DNA of 64,000 nt, taken from the NCBI GenBank assembly GCA_002862095.1, contig PHSQ01000002.1:558001-622000 (forward strand), in the 5' to 3' direction. Below, piece after piece: positions 18,634 to 27,805 of this stretch. The notes beneath the pieces are model-generated. The model had not been told where the DNA came from. It saw nothing but the letters and a program-made list of their open reading frames with translations, and did not search any database. Position 1 is the stretch's first letter. Each line of letters begins with the position of its first letter. Made by a program: the position numbers and the translations under genes. This stretch comes from Methylocystis sp. KS32. GTDB lineage: Bacteria; Pseudomonadota; Alphaproteobacteria; Rhizobiales; Beijerinckiaceae.

Positions 18634-19056
18634 TCAAAAACGATTGGCTCGCGCGCGAAACACCTGATCGGCGATTTTCTTCTGTTCGGCCGGCATGACT
18701 TGATAGAGCTTTTCGAAAGCGGCGGCGAACCGTTGCATGTTGCGTGCATGCAATTCCGCGGAGCTTGCATAGGAGTGCAGGTTTTTCGTGGCGTCGAGCG
18801 AGTCGATATGAGCGTGACGCTGCTCATAGGATTGATACATCGAGTGAGCATTTTCGCGCATCACGCTCGCAACATTATTCCAAACGGATTCTTCGGCCGA
18901 AGAGATTTGCAGTTGCTCATGCAATTTGGCGATGCGTTGTTCGATGCGCGCGGGATCGGAGCCGGGCGCCGACGAAGCTTGTTGCGCCCACACGGAAGAG
19001 GAGATCGTCAGCGCCAGCGCAATCGCGGCGGTTTTCAAAAGAAAGTTCGACGGCAT
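18634..19056 (-). CDS. Periplasmic Spy/CpxP (LTxxQ)-like protein
   Basis: The product is 140 residues with a signal peptide ending near SSSVWAQQA. The mature part is almost entirely helical (IEQRIAKLHEQLQISSAEES, WNNVASVMREN.., AFEKLYQVMPAEQKKIADQV), with the LH-x-x-L-x-ISSAEE and L-x-x-x-MPAEQ-x-x-x-A-D pattern of Spy/CpxP relatives. Such proteins act as ATP-independent periplasmic chaperones or envelope-stress modulators. No partner two-component system is adjacent. The role is inferred from fold only. Confidence 0.7.
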   Translation of the reverse strand: MPSNFLLKTAAIALALTISSSVWAQQASSAPGSDPARIEQRIAKLHEQLQISSAEESVWNNVASVMRENAHSMYQSYEQRHAHIDSLDATKNLHSYASSAELHARNMQRFAAAFEKLYQVMPAEQKKIADQVFRARANRF

Positions 19057-19319
19057 GATGACTCCGGCTGGTGAAAAGGTCGCGCCAAATCGAAAAACGC
19101 GACCTCGAAAAAATGCTGTGGACGCCTAGTTCAGGACGAAGTCAAGAAGAGATTAAAACCCGTTTCATGTCAATCAACGCATGACGCGACACCGACAGCG
19201 CCGACATCTATTTGGGGCGCTCGCGATGGAGCCCATCACCTTACTGGAAACCCTATTGACCCTCGCAATCAGACCGTGGACAATGCGGCTAATCGATGAG
19301 CCGCACGATGAGGATTATG

Positions 19320-19562
19320 ATGAGAAAACTAAACAAAATTTTATTTTTGCTCGGCGCCGGCCTTCTCATGCTCCAATTGTCGAGTTGCAATTCCGTCGAA
19401 GGATATGGCGCGCCCATGCTGATGGGCGGCATGGGCGGCATGGGCGGCGGATTTGCCGGGCCGGCGATGTTTGGACCCAGTTTCGGCGACTTCGGCGATA
19501 TGGGTGGTTATGGCGGCATGGGATATGGCATGGGATATGGCATGGGCGACGACGACGATTGA
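19320..19562 (+). CDS. Small Gly/Met-rich lipoprotein
   Basis: The product is 80 residues. After a hydrophobic signal, a lipobox-like LQLSSC marks lipidation of Cys near residue 22. The mature part is made of Gly-Met repeats (MGGMGGMGGGFAGP and GGYGGMGYGMGYGMGDDDD). Met-rich tails can bind copper(I), but no function is established here. I start at ATG 19320, six bases after GAGG; ATGs at 19317 and 19308 are alternatives. No homologous family is recognised. Confidence 0.6.
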   Translation: MRKLNKILFLLGAGLLMLQLSSCNSVEGYGAPMLMGGMGGMGGGFAGPAMFGPSFGDFGDMGGYGGMGYGMGYGMGDDDD

Positions 19563-19627
19563 TCCCATGCGAATATCGGAGGAAATAGGGCTATCCCTCA
19601 TCAATCCCCATTTTTGCGCGACTCTAG

Positions 19628-19781
19628 TTCTACTGAGTCATGAACGAGTTTATCGGCGGTTTCGTCATTGCGAGCCGAAGGCGTGGCAATCCAGGGGGCT
19701 GGCGCGGCTTAAGGATTGCTTCGCTGCGCTCGCAATGACGGGCGCTGGCCCCGCTCTAGGCCGCTTCGTGACGCAGTAGAA
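19628..19781. repeat. Repeat A, single-unit copy with CTAG flanks
   Basis: The terminal inverted repeats TTCTACTGAGTCATGAAC and TTCGTGACGCAGTAGAA enclose one internal unit. CTAG occurs immediately outside both ends (19624-19627 and 19782-19785), possibly a 4-bp target duplication. Confidence 0.8.
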
Positions 19782-20054
19782 CTAGAAAGCTGGATTTTCA
19801 AGCTTCCCCGATCGGCAGGACGGAGAGGCAGCCGACCGGGGTGCGGCGCGGATCATCTAGCTCTACTCGAAACACTGAACCATCGAGCCCAGCATAGAGG
19901 CCACTTCATCCGATCGCTCCGGCGTTTTGCCTGCTCAGCCTTCGTTTCACGCGAAAAACCGCTGTTGTCGAGGCGCCCGGCGTACCGTTACTTGCGACGT
20001 CCGCGCAGGAGAGCGAAGCATCTCCACAGACGCCCAATGCGAAGGACTTCCATA

Positions 20055-20450
20055 ATGAAATCGTTGCGCGCGGTTATGGGACTGGCGGCGATTGTGAGCC
20101 TCATCTCGCCGATGGAAAAGCCGGCCGGCGCCGCAGCCCTGAGAGCGACTTATCCCGGCTGTCAGGACAAGGAGATACTCAAGCAGGCTTTCCAGAACCA
20201 AAAGGATGCGGGCGGCGCTAAGGCCGCCGCCTTCCTGAAGGGCAAGGTCGATGCGGGCGCCTGCGTTCTGTTTGCGAAGGGGAGCCAGGTATCGATCGAC
20301 GAGCGTGATGGCGCGCTCTGGTGCGTCCGCCGCACGGGCGATCTTGACTGCATTTGGACGCTGGACAGAGCCGTCGATCCCAACCCCCCAATCCAGTCGA
20401 GCGGTGGAGGAAGCGCTGGGAACGGCGACGGACGCAAAAATCACCATTGA
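20055..20450 (+). CDS. Small exported protein of unknown function
   Basis: The product has 131 residues starting at ATG 20055, with AAGGA nine bases upstream. A signal peptide runs to about PAGAAA. The mature protein has paired cysteines (YPGCQDKE, AGACVLF, LWCVRR, LDCIW), suggesting two disulphides in the periplasm, and ends in a Gly/Ser/Asn-rich tail. I do not recognise the family. The frame is open further upstream through a repeat-A copy, which I reject as non-coding. Confidence 0.6.
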   Translation: MKSLRAVMGLAAIVSLISPMEKPAGAAALRATYPGCQDKEILKQAFQNQKDAGGAKAAAFLKGKVDAGACVLFAKGSQVSIDERDGALWCVRRTGDLDCIWTLDRAVDPNPPIQSSGGGSAGNGDGRKNHH

Positions 20451-20801
20451 GCGCGTGGTCGCGGAAATTTAATTATCGCCAGCGCCGACAACCCTTCACC
20501 AGGATGATTGGCTGGCGGCGCTGAAAGCCGGATCGTAAATCGATCACACCCCAGCGAGCGGTCGCCCCTGCCCGCAACGGAGAATCATATCGAGACGAGC
20601 CTCGAACATGCCGCCGAGATTGATTGGACGGGCCGCATCGAGGCCGCCCTTGGGAATGATCCCATGCCGGATCGGCGCGATTGGTAGATGCGAAGGCGCG
20701 ACCTTGCCGGAAATTCCAAAGGATCCAGGTAACGGATCAATGAGGCGGAACCCGGTTCCCCTGAAGGATTCTGGCTCAAGGGCGGCGTCGGAGGATGCAG
20801 G
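20451..20801. other. Intergenic region upstream of katG, no feature seen
   Basis: About 350 bases without a convincing gene. An antisense open frame running from here into katG is a shadow of that gene. I see no OxyR- or Fur-like palindrome that I would defend. The last bases, GGAGGATGCAGG, supply the katG ribosome binding site. Confidence 0.4.
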
Positions 20802-23018
20802 ATGGAAGGTCGGTTGAAACAGTCTCTCATGACGGCGGTCGCCATCATGACGATCAGCGGAATGGCGCCCGCGCGGGCCGATGGAACGCCCCGCCCTAAC
20901 CAGTTTTGGTGGCCCGAGCAACTCGATCTTTCGCCGCTGCGCCGAGACGCGGCCGAATCGAACCCTCTCGGCGCGGAGTTCGACTACGCCAAGGAGTTTC
21001 GGACGCTGGACCTCGCCGCCGTCAAAAACGACATCAAGGCGGCGCTGACCTCGTCGCAGGACTGGTGGCCCGCCGATTTCGGAAATTACGGGCCGTTTTT
21101 CATTCGCATGGCCTGGCACGGCGCCGGCACTTACCGTGTTCAGGACGGGCGCGGCGGCGCCAGCGGCGCGCAACAACGCTTCGAACCGCTCAACAGTTGG
21201 CCCGACAACGCCAACCTCGACAAGGCGCGCAGGCTTCTCTGGCCGGTCAAGAAGAAATACGGCCAGAAACTCTCCTGGGGCGATCTCATGGTTCTGACCG
21301 GCAATGTGGCTCTGGAATCCATGGGCTTCAAAACTTTCGGCTTCGCCGGCGGGCGCAGCGACGATTGGGAGCCCGACCTGGTATACTGGGGTTCGAGCAA
21401 GTTTCTTGCCAGCAATCGCGATAAGCAGGGCGCCCTCGAAAAGCCGCTCGGGGCCACTCAAATGGGCCTGATCTACGTCAATCCAGAGGGGCCGAACGGC
21501 AACCCCGACCCCATAGCCGCGGCCAGGGACATCCGCGAGACCTTCGGCAACATGGCGATGAACGACGAAGAAACCGTCGCGCTCATCGTGGGCGGCCACA
21601 CCTTCGGCAAGGCTCATGGCGCGCATCCGCCGGCGAAATGCCTCGGCCCCGCGCCAGCCGGCGAGAGCGTGGAGCGCCAGGGGCTGGGCTGGGTCAATCG
21701 CTGCGGCTCCGGCAAGGGCGACGACACCATCACCAGCGGTCTCGAAGGCTCCTGGACCTCCGATCCGATCCACTTCTCGACCCAATATCTCGACAATCTA
21801 TTCGGTCACGAATGGGTCAAGACGAAAAGTCCGGGAGGCGCGACGCAATGGAAGCCAAAGGACGCCGAGGATATCGTCCCCGATGCGCAAGACCCGTCGA
21901 AGGCCCATCCCTTGATGATGTTCACGACCGATCTCTCGCTGAAATTCGATCCCGAATACAGCAAGATCGCCAGGCGCTTCCGCGACGATCCAGAAGCGTT
22001 CAAACTGGCTTTCGCCAAAGCCTGGTTCAAACTCACCCACCGAGACATGGGTCCGCGTTCCCGCTATCTCGGCGCGGAGGTTCCGAAGGAAGCCCTGCTC
22101 TGGCAGGATCCCGTGCCCGCCACCGACTACAAGCCGATCGACGCCGCGGACGCCGCCGCGCTCAAGTCGAAAATTCTGGCGTCTGGCCTCACGGACTCCG
22201 AACTCGTTCGCGCGGCGTGGGCGTCGGCCGCTTCCTTCCGCTCGACCGACAAACGCGGCGGCGCCAATGGCGCGCGTATTCGTCTCGCGCCCGAAAAGGA
22301 TTGGGCGGTCAACGATCCGGCCGAGTTGGCGAAAGTTCTGACGGCGCTGGAGGCGATCAAGGACGGGTTCGACAAGGATCGCGCCGATGGCAAGAAAGTT
22401 TCGCTCGCCGATCTGATCGTGCTCGGCGGCGACGCGGCCATAGAAGACGCGGCCAAAAGGGGCGGATATGAGGTGAAGGTTCCGTTCTCGCCGGGACGCG
22501 TCGACGCCACGCAAGAACAGACCGACGTCAAATCCTTCGCCGTGCTGGAGCCGACCGCCGATGGCTTCCGCAACTACTACGCCGCGTCCAACGAGCGTTC
22601 GCCGGCGGACGCCTTGGTCGAGCGCGCCAGCATGTTGTCGCTGACGGTTCCAGAAACCACGGCGCTTGTCGGCGGCCTGCGCGTCATGGGCGCGAATGAA
22701 GGCGGCTCTCAGCTCGGCGTCTTCACGAACCATCCCGAAACTCTGACCAACGACTTTTTCGTCAATCTACTCGATATGTCGATCGAATGGCGCAAGTCGC
22801 CGAAGTCGGAGGGCGCCTACGAGGGATATGACCGCAAGACGGGACAGATCAAATGGATGGCCAGCCCGATTGACCTGCTGTTCGGAGCGAATTCCGAGTT
22901 GAGAGCCGTATCCGAAGTCTATGCCTCCGACGACGCGAAAGTGAAATTCCTGCGCGACTTCGTCGCCGCCTGGACAAAGGTCATGAACCTCGACCGCTAC
23001 GATCTGAAAAAGTCTTGA
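20802..23018 (+). CDS. katG: Catalase-peroxidase with N-terminal signal peptide
   Basis: This 738-residue haem enzyme decomposes hydrogen peroxide by catalase and peroxidase reactions. The N-terminal half is catalytic: distal Arg102, Trp105 and His106 in [11 protein letters not shown], and proximal haem ligand His266 in [11 protein letters not shown]. The Tyr ([10 protein letters not shown]) and Met (NMAMNDEE) of the Met-Tyr-Trp adduct are present. The C-terminal half is the usual degenerate copy. The first 26 residues ([18 protein letters not shown]) look like a cleavable signal, so the enzyme is probably periplasmic, as in KatP-type members. Most KatG proteins lack this. ATG 20802 follows GGAGG. 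No oxyR gene is nearby. Confidence 0.95.
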   Translation: MEGRLKQSLMTAVAIMTISGMAPARADGTPRPNQFWWPEQLDLSPLRRDAAESNPLGAEFDYAKEFRTLDLAAVKNDIKAALTSSQDWWPADFGNYGPFFIRMAWHGAGTYRVQDGRGGASGAQQRFEPLNSWPDNANLDKARRLLWPVKKKYGQKLSWGDLMVLTGNVALESMGFKTFGFAGGRSDDWEPDLVYWGSSKFLASNRDKQGALEKPLGATQMGLIYVNPEGPNGNPDPIAAARDIRETFGNMAMNDEETVALIVGGHTFGKAHGAHPPAKCLGPAPAGESVERQGLGWVNRCGSGKGDDTITSGLEGSWTSDPIHFSTQYLDNLFGHEWVKTKSPGGATQWKPKDAEDIVPDAQDPSKAHPLMMFTTDLSLKFDPEYSKIARRFRDDPEAFKLAFAKAWFKLTHRDMGPRSRYLGAEVPKEALLWQDPVPATDYKPIDAADAAALKSKILASGLTDSELVRAAWASAASFRSTDKRGGANGARIRLAPEKDWAVNDPAELAKVLTALEAIKDGFDKDRADGKKVSLADLIVLGGDAAIEDAAKRGGYEVKVPFSPGRVDATQEQTDVKSFAVLEPTADGFRNYYAASNERSPADALVERASMLSLTVPETTALVGGLRVMGANEGGSQLGVFTNHPETLTNDFFVNLLDMSIEWRKSPKSEGAYEGYDRKTGQIKWMASPIDLLFGANSELRAVSEVYASDDAKVKFLRDFVAAWTKVMNLDRYDLKKS

Positions 23019-23073
23019 TGACGCGACCAGCGGACCGGAGACAAGCGCCTCGGTCCGCCTCTCGCCGCCTTCG

Positions 23074-24024
23074 TCAAATCTCCCGCTCGACCACATTCGT
23101 CCCCAGGAGACGCTGACGATAAAGCCGCCGGAAAGCCAATGTCGGGGCGTCGGTGCGCACCGAGCGCTCCTCCTCCGGCGGCGGCGCGGAGGGCGGCAGC
23201 GACGATTCCACGATGGCGCGATCTTCTTCCGCGATGCGTCTGTTGAGCCATCCGAACACCGCGTCGAAAATCGGCGCGCGCGCGAAATCTCGCAGCGTAT
23301 AGATTGTCAGCTTCGTCGTGTCTTCATCGAGCGGCTGGCAGACAGCGAAGAGACGCAGGATTTTTCCCGGCGGATCGATATGTAGCTCCATGGCGTTGGG
23401 ATAGCGATAATCGAGCAGCCCCGGTCGCTTCTCGCCATCGATTTTATTCGAAACGCGCAGGCCGTAATCTACTTCCTCGCAAATGACGTCCATGCGCTTG
23501 TCGACGAGCGGAATCAGTCCACGGCCGATGGTGCGCTTGTGCACGAAAGGCAGGTGCGGCTGATCGAGCATATTCTCCATCACTCGCGTCCAATGCGCCC
23601 GCCATGTGACGGATTGCGCGAAAAGGCGAATGCGTTCGCCAAGACTCGACGAAGGATGCGGTTCGCCGTCGGGATCGAAGCCCGTATAGAGCCACAACAG
23701 CCCGCCCCCCTCCCGCGCGGGAAGCGCTGTCGCCCCGAGCGTGTCGCATTTGGCGTCCGGATTCCAGGGAACGCCAAGGTTTTTCCCAGCCCCGTCGAAC
23801 CGCCAGCCGTGAAAAGGGCATTGAATGACGCCGTCTTTCACGGAGCCGAGCGACAACGCCACGCCGCGATGTGGACAGATGTCGACGAGCGCCACGGGCT
23901 TTCCCTCGGCGTCGCGAAAAAAGACGATGCGTTGGCCCGCGACGCGCAACGGCTGGGGCTTGCCTTTCACTAGGTCACGCGCAAGACCCACGATCGTCCA
24001 GACATTGGCGAAATCCCGAAACAC
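23074..24024 (-). CDS. Rieske non-haem iron oxygenase, alpha-subunit type
   Basis: The Rieske centre has CPHRG (about residue 51) and CPFHGW (about residue 70). The mononuclear iron site is in ENMLDQPHLPFVHKR, the N-x-x-D-x-x-H-x4-H pattern of ring-hydroxylating and related oxygenases. The 316-residue form starts at GTG 24024 (VFRDFANVWTIVG), where the family normally begins, after a purine-rich AGAGG stretch. A TTG at 24102 adds 26 residues. The substrate cannot be read from sequence: aromatic, sterol, choline or O-demethylase types share these motifs. It needs a reductase; the Rieske-FAD protein at 13982 is a possible but unproven donor. It is convergent with katG. Confidence 0.85.
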   Translation of the reverse strand: MFRDFANVWTIVGLARDLVKGKPQPLRVAGQRIVFFRDAEGKPVALVDICPHRGVALSLGSVKDGVIQCPFHGWRFDGAGKNLGVPWNPDAKCDTLGATALPAREGGGLLWLYTGFDPDGEPHPSSSLGERIRLFAQSVTWRAHWTRVMENMLDQPHLPFVHKRTIGRGLIPLVDKRMDVICEEVDYGLRVSNKIDGEKRPGLLDYRYPNAMELHIDPPGKILRLFAVCQPLDEDTTKLTIYTLRDFARAPIFDAVFGWLNRRIAEEDRAIVESSLPPSAPPPEEERSVRTDAPTLAFRRLYRQRLLGTNVVEREI

Positions 24025-24182
24025 TGGAGCTCTCGACCTCTTGGCGAAGGTTTGAAAGATACCAATAGCCCAAAGCCGCAAGACGAAACACCCTGTTCGC
24101 AAAACCGGCTTCTTCCGCTCCGGCCTGAAAAGCGAGCCGAGGCTTTCGATCGCATGCGCAACGCCCCCGCTCTCGCCCTGGC

Positions 24183-25832
24183 CTATCGGGCGACCGCGCC
24201 GCTCGGTTGAGGCAGTTTGATGATTTGACCGGGATGAAGTCTTCGAACATCGAGACCGGGATTCGCCGCCGCGATGTCACGCCAACGACCAGCGTGACGG
24301 TAGAGTTTTTTCGAAACGCCGGCCAAAGTGTCTCCAGCGACGATGGTGTAGGACTCCGCGGCGGCGGCGGCGACCGACGGCGCCCGCGCCGCAGCGGCGC
24401 CATCCTCCGTCGCCTCCGGCGACGCCGCGATGTTTTGGGGCGGCTCCACTACCTCGAAATCGCCATGCAACATGCCCATCCAGCAACTCCAGGGGATGCG
24501 GCCAACCTTATCGGGCGTGAATTCGATGGTCTGAAGCCCAGGCTTGACGTCGAACTCCAGGTTCAAGCCGGGCACGACGATGCGATGGTTGCAGGTCGTG
24601 ACGTCCTTGCCGTCGATCACCCATTTGACCGGCAGGCCGCGCTCGAGCACGAAGTGATTTGGCGCATAGCCCGATTTCACCACATCCATCCTGATGGTTT
24701 GGAACGCCGGATGCGGCGCCTTGGCTGACGGAACGAGCGTGGAAAACGGCGCCTCGGACCGGGGAGGCGCATTCGCTCGCTCGAGCGAAGCGATCGCCGA
24801 GCGCAGATCGTAACCCGAGCCCGTCAGGATCAAGCCGCGATTGATCATCACCGCGCCGAGAACGACGACGATGACTCCCGAGACTCGAAGCAGCCTATGG
24901 GTCAAGGCGCCGGAGACGAGCGTCGCCAGCACGCCAAAGCTCAATAGCACCGGCAGCGTGCCGACGCCGAAGGCGAACAACATTTTCGCGCCTTCGATTC
25001 CGCTGCCGGTCCCCGCCGCCATGACATACATCGCCTGCAAGGGGCCGCAGGCGATCATCAAGCCATTCAACAGGCCAATGAGGAAGGGCCTATGCCGGGC
25101 GCGGCCCTGCTCCCTGAAGACGAAGGCCTGAAGCGACGCGGGCAACCCGAACCTAAATCGGCGCAAGGGCGCGAAAAGGCCCAGCATGTTGAGACCGAAC
25201 ACGATCAGAAACAGGCCCGCGCATATTCCAGCCGCGCCGCGTAGCAGCGGAGTGAAGGCCACGAACGCGCCAAGAAGGCCGAAGGCCGCGCCGAATAAGG
25301 TGTAGGACAGCGTCTTTCCGGCGCCATAAAGAAAATGGGAAAGGTAAGAGCGGCGCCCTTCGGCGGCGTCGTCCGCGGTATAACCGAGGACGAATCCTCC
25401 GCACATGCCGACGCAATGAAAACCCGTGAGCAGGCCAAGCAGAAAGATCAGATCCAGGCTCGGATGCTGGGCGATATCGGGCTCTCCGCCCCTGCTGATC
25501 CATTCCGTATCGAAAAAGATGATCAGCAATATCCCCGCGAGGCCCGCGACCAGCCCGGCAAGCCTGAACAGCGGCCCGCGCCGCCGCGCCGGATCGTCGA
25601 GTTCATAAGTTCGGTAGCCCGACTGCTCTATCGCCGCGCGGATCGCGCTAAGATCGACGGCGTTGGGATCGAATACAACCGAAACCGTTTCGCTCGGGTA
25701 ATCCGCCTTTACATTCCGAACGCCCGGCAGCTTTCTTACCGAGACCTCGATGATATGCTCGCAGCCATGACAATGCATGCCATGCGCGTGCAGGACGGCC
25801 TCGGTTTCTTTAATGAACGCAGCTTCCGCCAT
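24183..25832 (-). CDS. HMA / SafE-DsbD-like membrane / cupredoxin / LysM fusion, probable copper-handling protein
   Basis: The 549 residues show four parts. (1) A heavy-metal-associated domain with GMHCHGC (Cys21, Cys24), which binds Cu(I) or similar soft metals. (2) About seven membrane helices of the TauE/SafE or DsbD_2 type, including LTGFHCVGMCGGFVLGY with two cysteines and ACGPLQAMYVMAAG. (3) A cupredoxin-like domain, about residues 375-460, with TTCNHRIVVPG and PWSCWMGMLHGDFEV, whose Cys, His and Met could ligate copper. (4) A C-terminal LysM peptidoglycan-binding motif, about 495-540 (YTIVAGDTLAGVSKKLYRHA .. LHPGQIIKLP). The first three parts occur together in other bacteria; the LysM tail is unusual. 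It probably moves or senses copper across the inner membrane and is held near the cell wall. No operon partner is evident. Confidence 0.8.
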   Translation of the reverse strand: MAEAAFIKETEAVLHAHGMHCHGCEHIIEVSVRKLPGVRNVKADYPSETVSVVFDPNAVDLSAIRAAIEQSGYRTYELDDPARRRGPLFRLAGLVAGLAGILLIIFFDTEWISRGGEPDIAQHPSLDLIFLLGLLTGFHCVGMCGGFVLGYTADDAAEGRRSYLSHFLYGAGKTLSYTLFGAAFGLLGAFVAFTPLLRGAAGICAGLFLIVFGLNMLGLFAPLRRFRFGLPASLQAFVFREQGRARHRPFLIGLLNGLMIACGPLQAMYVMAAGTGSGIEGAKMLFAFGVGTLPVLLSFGVLATLVSGALTHRLLRVSGVIVVVLGAVMINRGLILTGSGYDLRSAIASLERANAPPRSEAPFSTLVPSAKAPHPAFQTIRMDVVKSGYAPNHFVLERGLPVKWVIDGKDVTTCNHRIVVPGLNLEFDVKPGLQTIEFTPDKVGRIPWSCWMGMLHGDFEVVEPPQNIAASPEATEDGAAAARAPSVAAAAAESYTIVAGDTLAGVSKKLYRHAGRWRDIAAANPGLDVRRLHPGQIIKLPQPSGAVAR

Positions 25833-26042
25833 CTTCGCGCGCCGATCGCCTTAAGCCCCGCGATATCTCGAAACAAAACCTCTCGACCCGATAGGCCTTC
25901 CCTCTCGTCGAGCACCTTCCCGCTCGCCGCATGGTTCCGCGACTTTGCCGCTCTCGCCAAAGCCTCGCATATTTCGCGGCTGTCCCGAAAGCACTTTAAT
26001 TTATTACGGATATTTATCGATTCCAGTTTTCGTGTCGCCGAA

Positions 26043-26263
26043 TTCCGCTGCGTCATTAACGAGTCTGGCGGCGGGTTCGTCATTGCGTGGAGCGCGAACT
26101 CCGAAGCAATCGAGGGGCCGTGGGCGGAAGCGGGACCGTTTGGGACCTTCCCGCGAGCGTGAAAAGGCGAGACGGGCTGGCGGCGGCGCCGGATCGCTTC
26201 GGCTCGCGCTCGCAATGGCGTTCCCCTTTGTCGCTCCGGTTTCTGCTTTGTGACGCAGGAGAA
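26043..26263. repeat. Repeat A, diverged copy
   Basis: The ends TTCCGCTGCGTCATTAAC and TTGTGACGCAGGAGAA match the terminal inverted repeats of the family with a few changes. The internal CATTGC..GCAATCGA and GCTCGCAATGGCG segments are decayed. The upstream gap 25833-26042 holds nothing I recognise. Confidence 0.6.
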
Positions 26264-26485
26264 CTAACGGCAAACATAGGCCCAGCGGTCGGCGCCAAAA
26301 TCCCAGCGCCAGCAGGCGCCGTAACCCCAATAGCCATAGGCTCCCCATTCCGGATGCCAGACCAAATGGTCGCGCTGAGGGCACGACTTCATGTAACCGC
26401 GAGAGTCGCGGCAATGGACGTCCGCCTGCGCGGGAGCGACGAGCACACAGGCGAGCGCGCTTGAGACCAGGAATTTACGCAACAT
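26264..26485 (-). CDS. Small secreted Cys/Trp-rich protein
   Basis: The product has 73 residues. A clear signal peptide (LRKFLVSSALACVLVAPAQA) precedes a 52-residue mature part with four cysteines (HCRDS, KSCPQ, GACWR, YVCR) and many aromatic residues (YGYWGYGACWRWDF). The start is secure because GGAGGGAGGATTGAA stands directly before ATG. It is likely a periplasmic or extracellular disulphide-stabilised microprotein; I do not recognise the family. Its stop codon abuts a diverged repeat-A end. Confidence 0.7.
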   Translation of the reverse strand: MLRKFLVSSALACVLVAPAQADVHCRDSRGYMKSCPQRDHLVWHPEWGAYGYWGYGACWRWDFGADRWAYVCR

Positions 26486-26580
26486 TTCAATCCTCCCTCC
26501 AAGCGAAGATCAGCATATCTCCCCTTTCCCAAATTGAAAACGGGCCGGGATCGGCGTCCCGGCTAGTCCGGCGCAAGCCA

Positions 26581-27441
26581 ATGTCCGTAAGTTTCGCGGA
26601 AGCAAGAGATGGAGCGCCGCGCTTGGCCCGGAACAGCAAACCTTTCATCGTCGTCGCGACGCCCTGCTATGGCGGCGTCGTGACGCAGAGCTATATGATG
26701 TCCGTTTTGGAATTGACTTTGCTCGCGGCCGCCGGGGCCTTCGAATTGGACGTCGCGATGCTTGCCGGGGACTCTCTCATCGGCCGCGCGCGCAGCACGC
26801 TGGTGGCGCGTTTTCTCGACAATCCGCGCGCGACGCACCTTTTTTTCATCGACGCCGATATTTCGTTCCAACCAGAGCAGGCCTTGCGGCTGCTCGCCTT
26901 CGATAAAGACTTCGTAGCGGGCCAATACCCCTTGAAACAGATCGACTGGCGCGCTTTTCCCGCACGCGTCTTGCGTGGCGAAAGGCTCGCGGCGGCGGGC
27001 CTCTCCTATGTTGGAAAGGTGGAGACCGGCGCAGCTCTTCGCGGCGACAACGGCTTTGTAACCGGACAATATGCCGGCTCAGGCTTTCAGCTCATCAAGC
27101 GCGGCGTATTGGAGCGTATGATCGCCGCCTATCCGCAACTCAAATTCAGCAAGATAGACACGCTCACCAACGAAACGCCAAAAAGCCAGCATCTTTGCGC
27201 TCTGTTCGATTGCATGATCGACGCCGAAACGGGAACCTATCTCTCGGAGGATTATTCCTTCTGCCGCCGCTGGCGCGCGATCGGAGGAGAGATATGGCTC
27301 GATAACGAGAGCAAGCTCTCCCATACCGGCCCGCAGCGCTTCGACGGCGACCTCTCGCAGCGCCACGCCGCGCCCGATTCCGGGGCCGTGGCGGGCTCCC
27401 CACAAGCCAAGGCGGATGAAGCGGTCGAAAAAATAGCGTAA
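26581..27441 (+). CDS. GT-A-fold glycosyltransferase-like protein
   Basis: The product has 286 residues from ATG 26581; the frame is open further upstream without support. The N-terminal part FIVVATPCYGGVVTQSY and the DxD-like THLFFIDADISFQPE are typical of GT-A nucleotide-sugar-binding enzymes, in particular Anp1/mannan-type families. FVAGQYPLKQIDW and LSEDYSFCRRW add conserved acidic and metal positions. It probably transfers a sugar in the cytoplasm or at the inner membrane face; donor and acceptor are unknown. It lies ten bases before a small unknown gene and upstream of the SbcD/SbcC-like pair, all on one strand. Confidence 0.75.
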   Translation: MSVSFAEARDGAPRLARNSKPFIVVATPCYGGVVTQSYMMSVLELTLLAAAGAFELDVAMLAGDSLIGRARSTLVARFLDNPRATHLFFIDADISFQPEQALRLLAFDKDFVAGQYPLKQIDWRAFPARVLRGERLAAAGLSYVGKVETGAALRGDNGFVTGQYAGSGFQLIKRGVLERMIAAYPQLKFSKIDTLTNETPKSQHLCALFDCMIDAETGTYLSEDYSFCRRWRAIGGEIWLDNESKLSHTGPQRFDGDLSQRHAAPDSGAVAGSPQAKADEAVEKIA

Positions 27442-27451
27442 AGTCGGCGAA

Positions 27452-27787
27452 ATGGGGCTAAACGACCCCCATCTCGCCGGGAGCATCGCTTTGAACGCCG
27501 AAAATTATCGCTATTTCCTCTCCTACAGCGGAGTGAAACTGCCCTTAAATCTCCTCACGCCGCTCGATCCCGACGAGCTGGAGAATCGAAACACCTATTT
27601 TCGCGCGCTTTACGACCAAGCCGGCCATATCGTCTCCTGCGAGAAAATCGTCTATGGCGAAGTAGAGCTCGCGCATCGCTACGAATACAGCGCGGCGGGC
27701 GCGCTGGCGCGCGCGGAAATCCGCATGGGCGACGACGACCCCACCGAAATTCTCTTCGACGCCAGCGGCGCTGCGCTGCGATCCTGA
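27452..27787 (+). CDS. Conserved small protein of unknown function
   Basis: The product has 111 residues and lies ten bases after the glycosyltransferase gene and 18 bases before the SbcD-like gene, so it is probably co-transcribed. It is acidic and rich in aromatic residues (ENYRYFLSYSGVKLPLNLL, ENRNTYFRALYDQAG, AHRYEYSAAGALARAEI). There is no signal peptide or membrane helix. The alternating pattern suggests a beta-sheet protein. I do not recognise a function. Confidence 0.7.
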   Translation: MGLNDPHLAGSIALNAENYRYFLSYSGVKLPLNLLTPLDPDELENRNTYFRALYDQAGHIVSCEKIVYGEVELAHRYEYSAAGALARAEIRMGDDDPTEILFDASGAALRS

Positions 27788-27805
27788 AGCTTTTCAGCCC
27801 CCCCG

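Noticed and set aside
20544..21785. 413-codon open frame on the minus strand
   Set aside because: Mostly antisense to katG, whose motifs and ribosome binding site are secure; the reverse frame is a GC-rich shadow.
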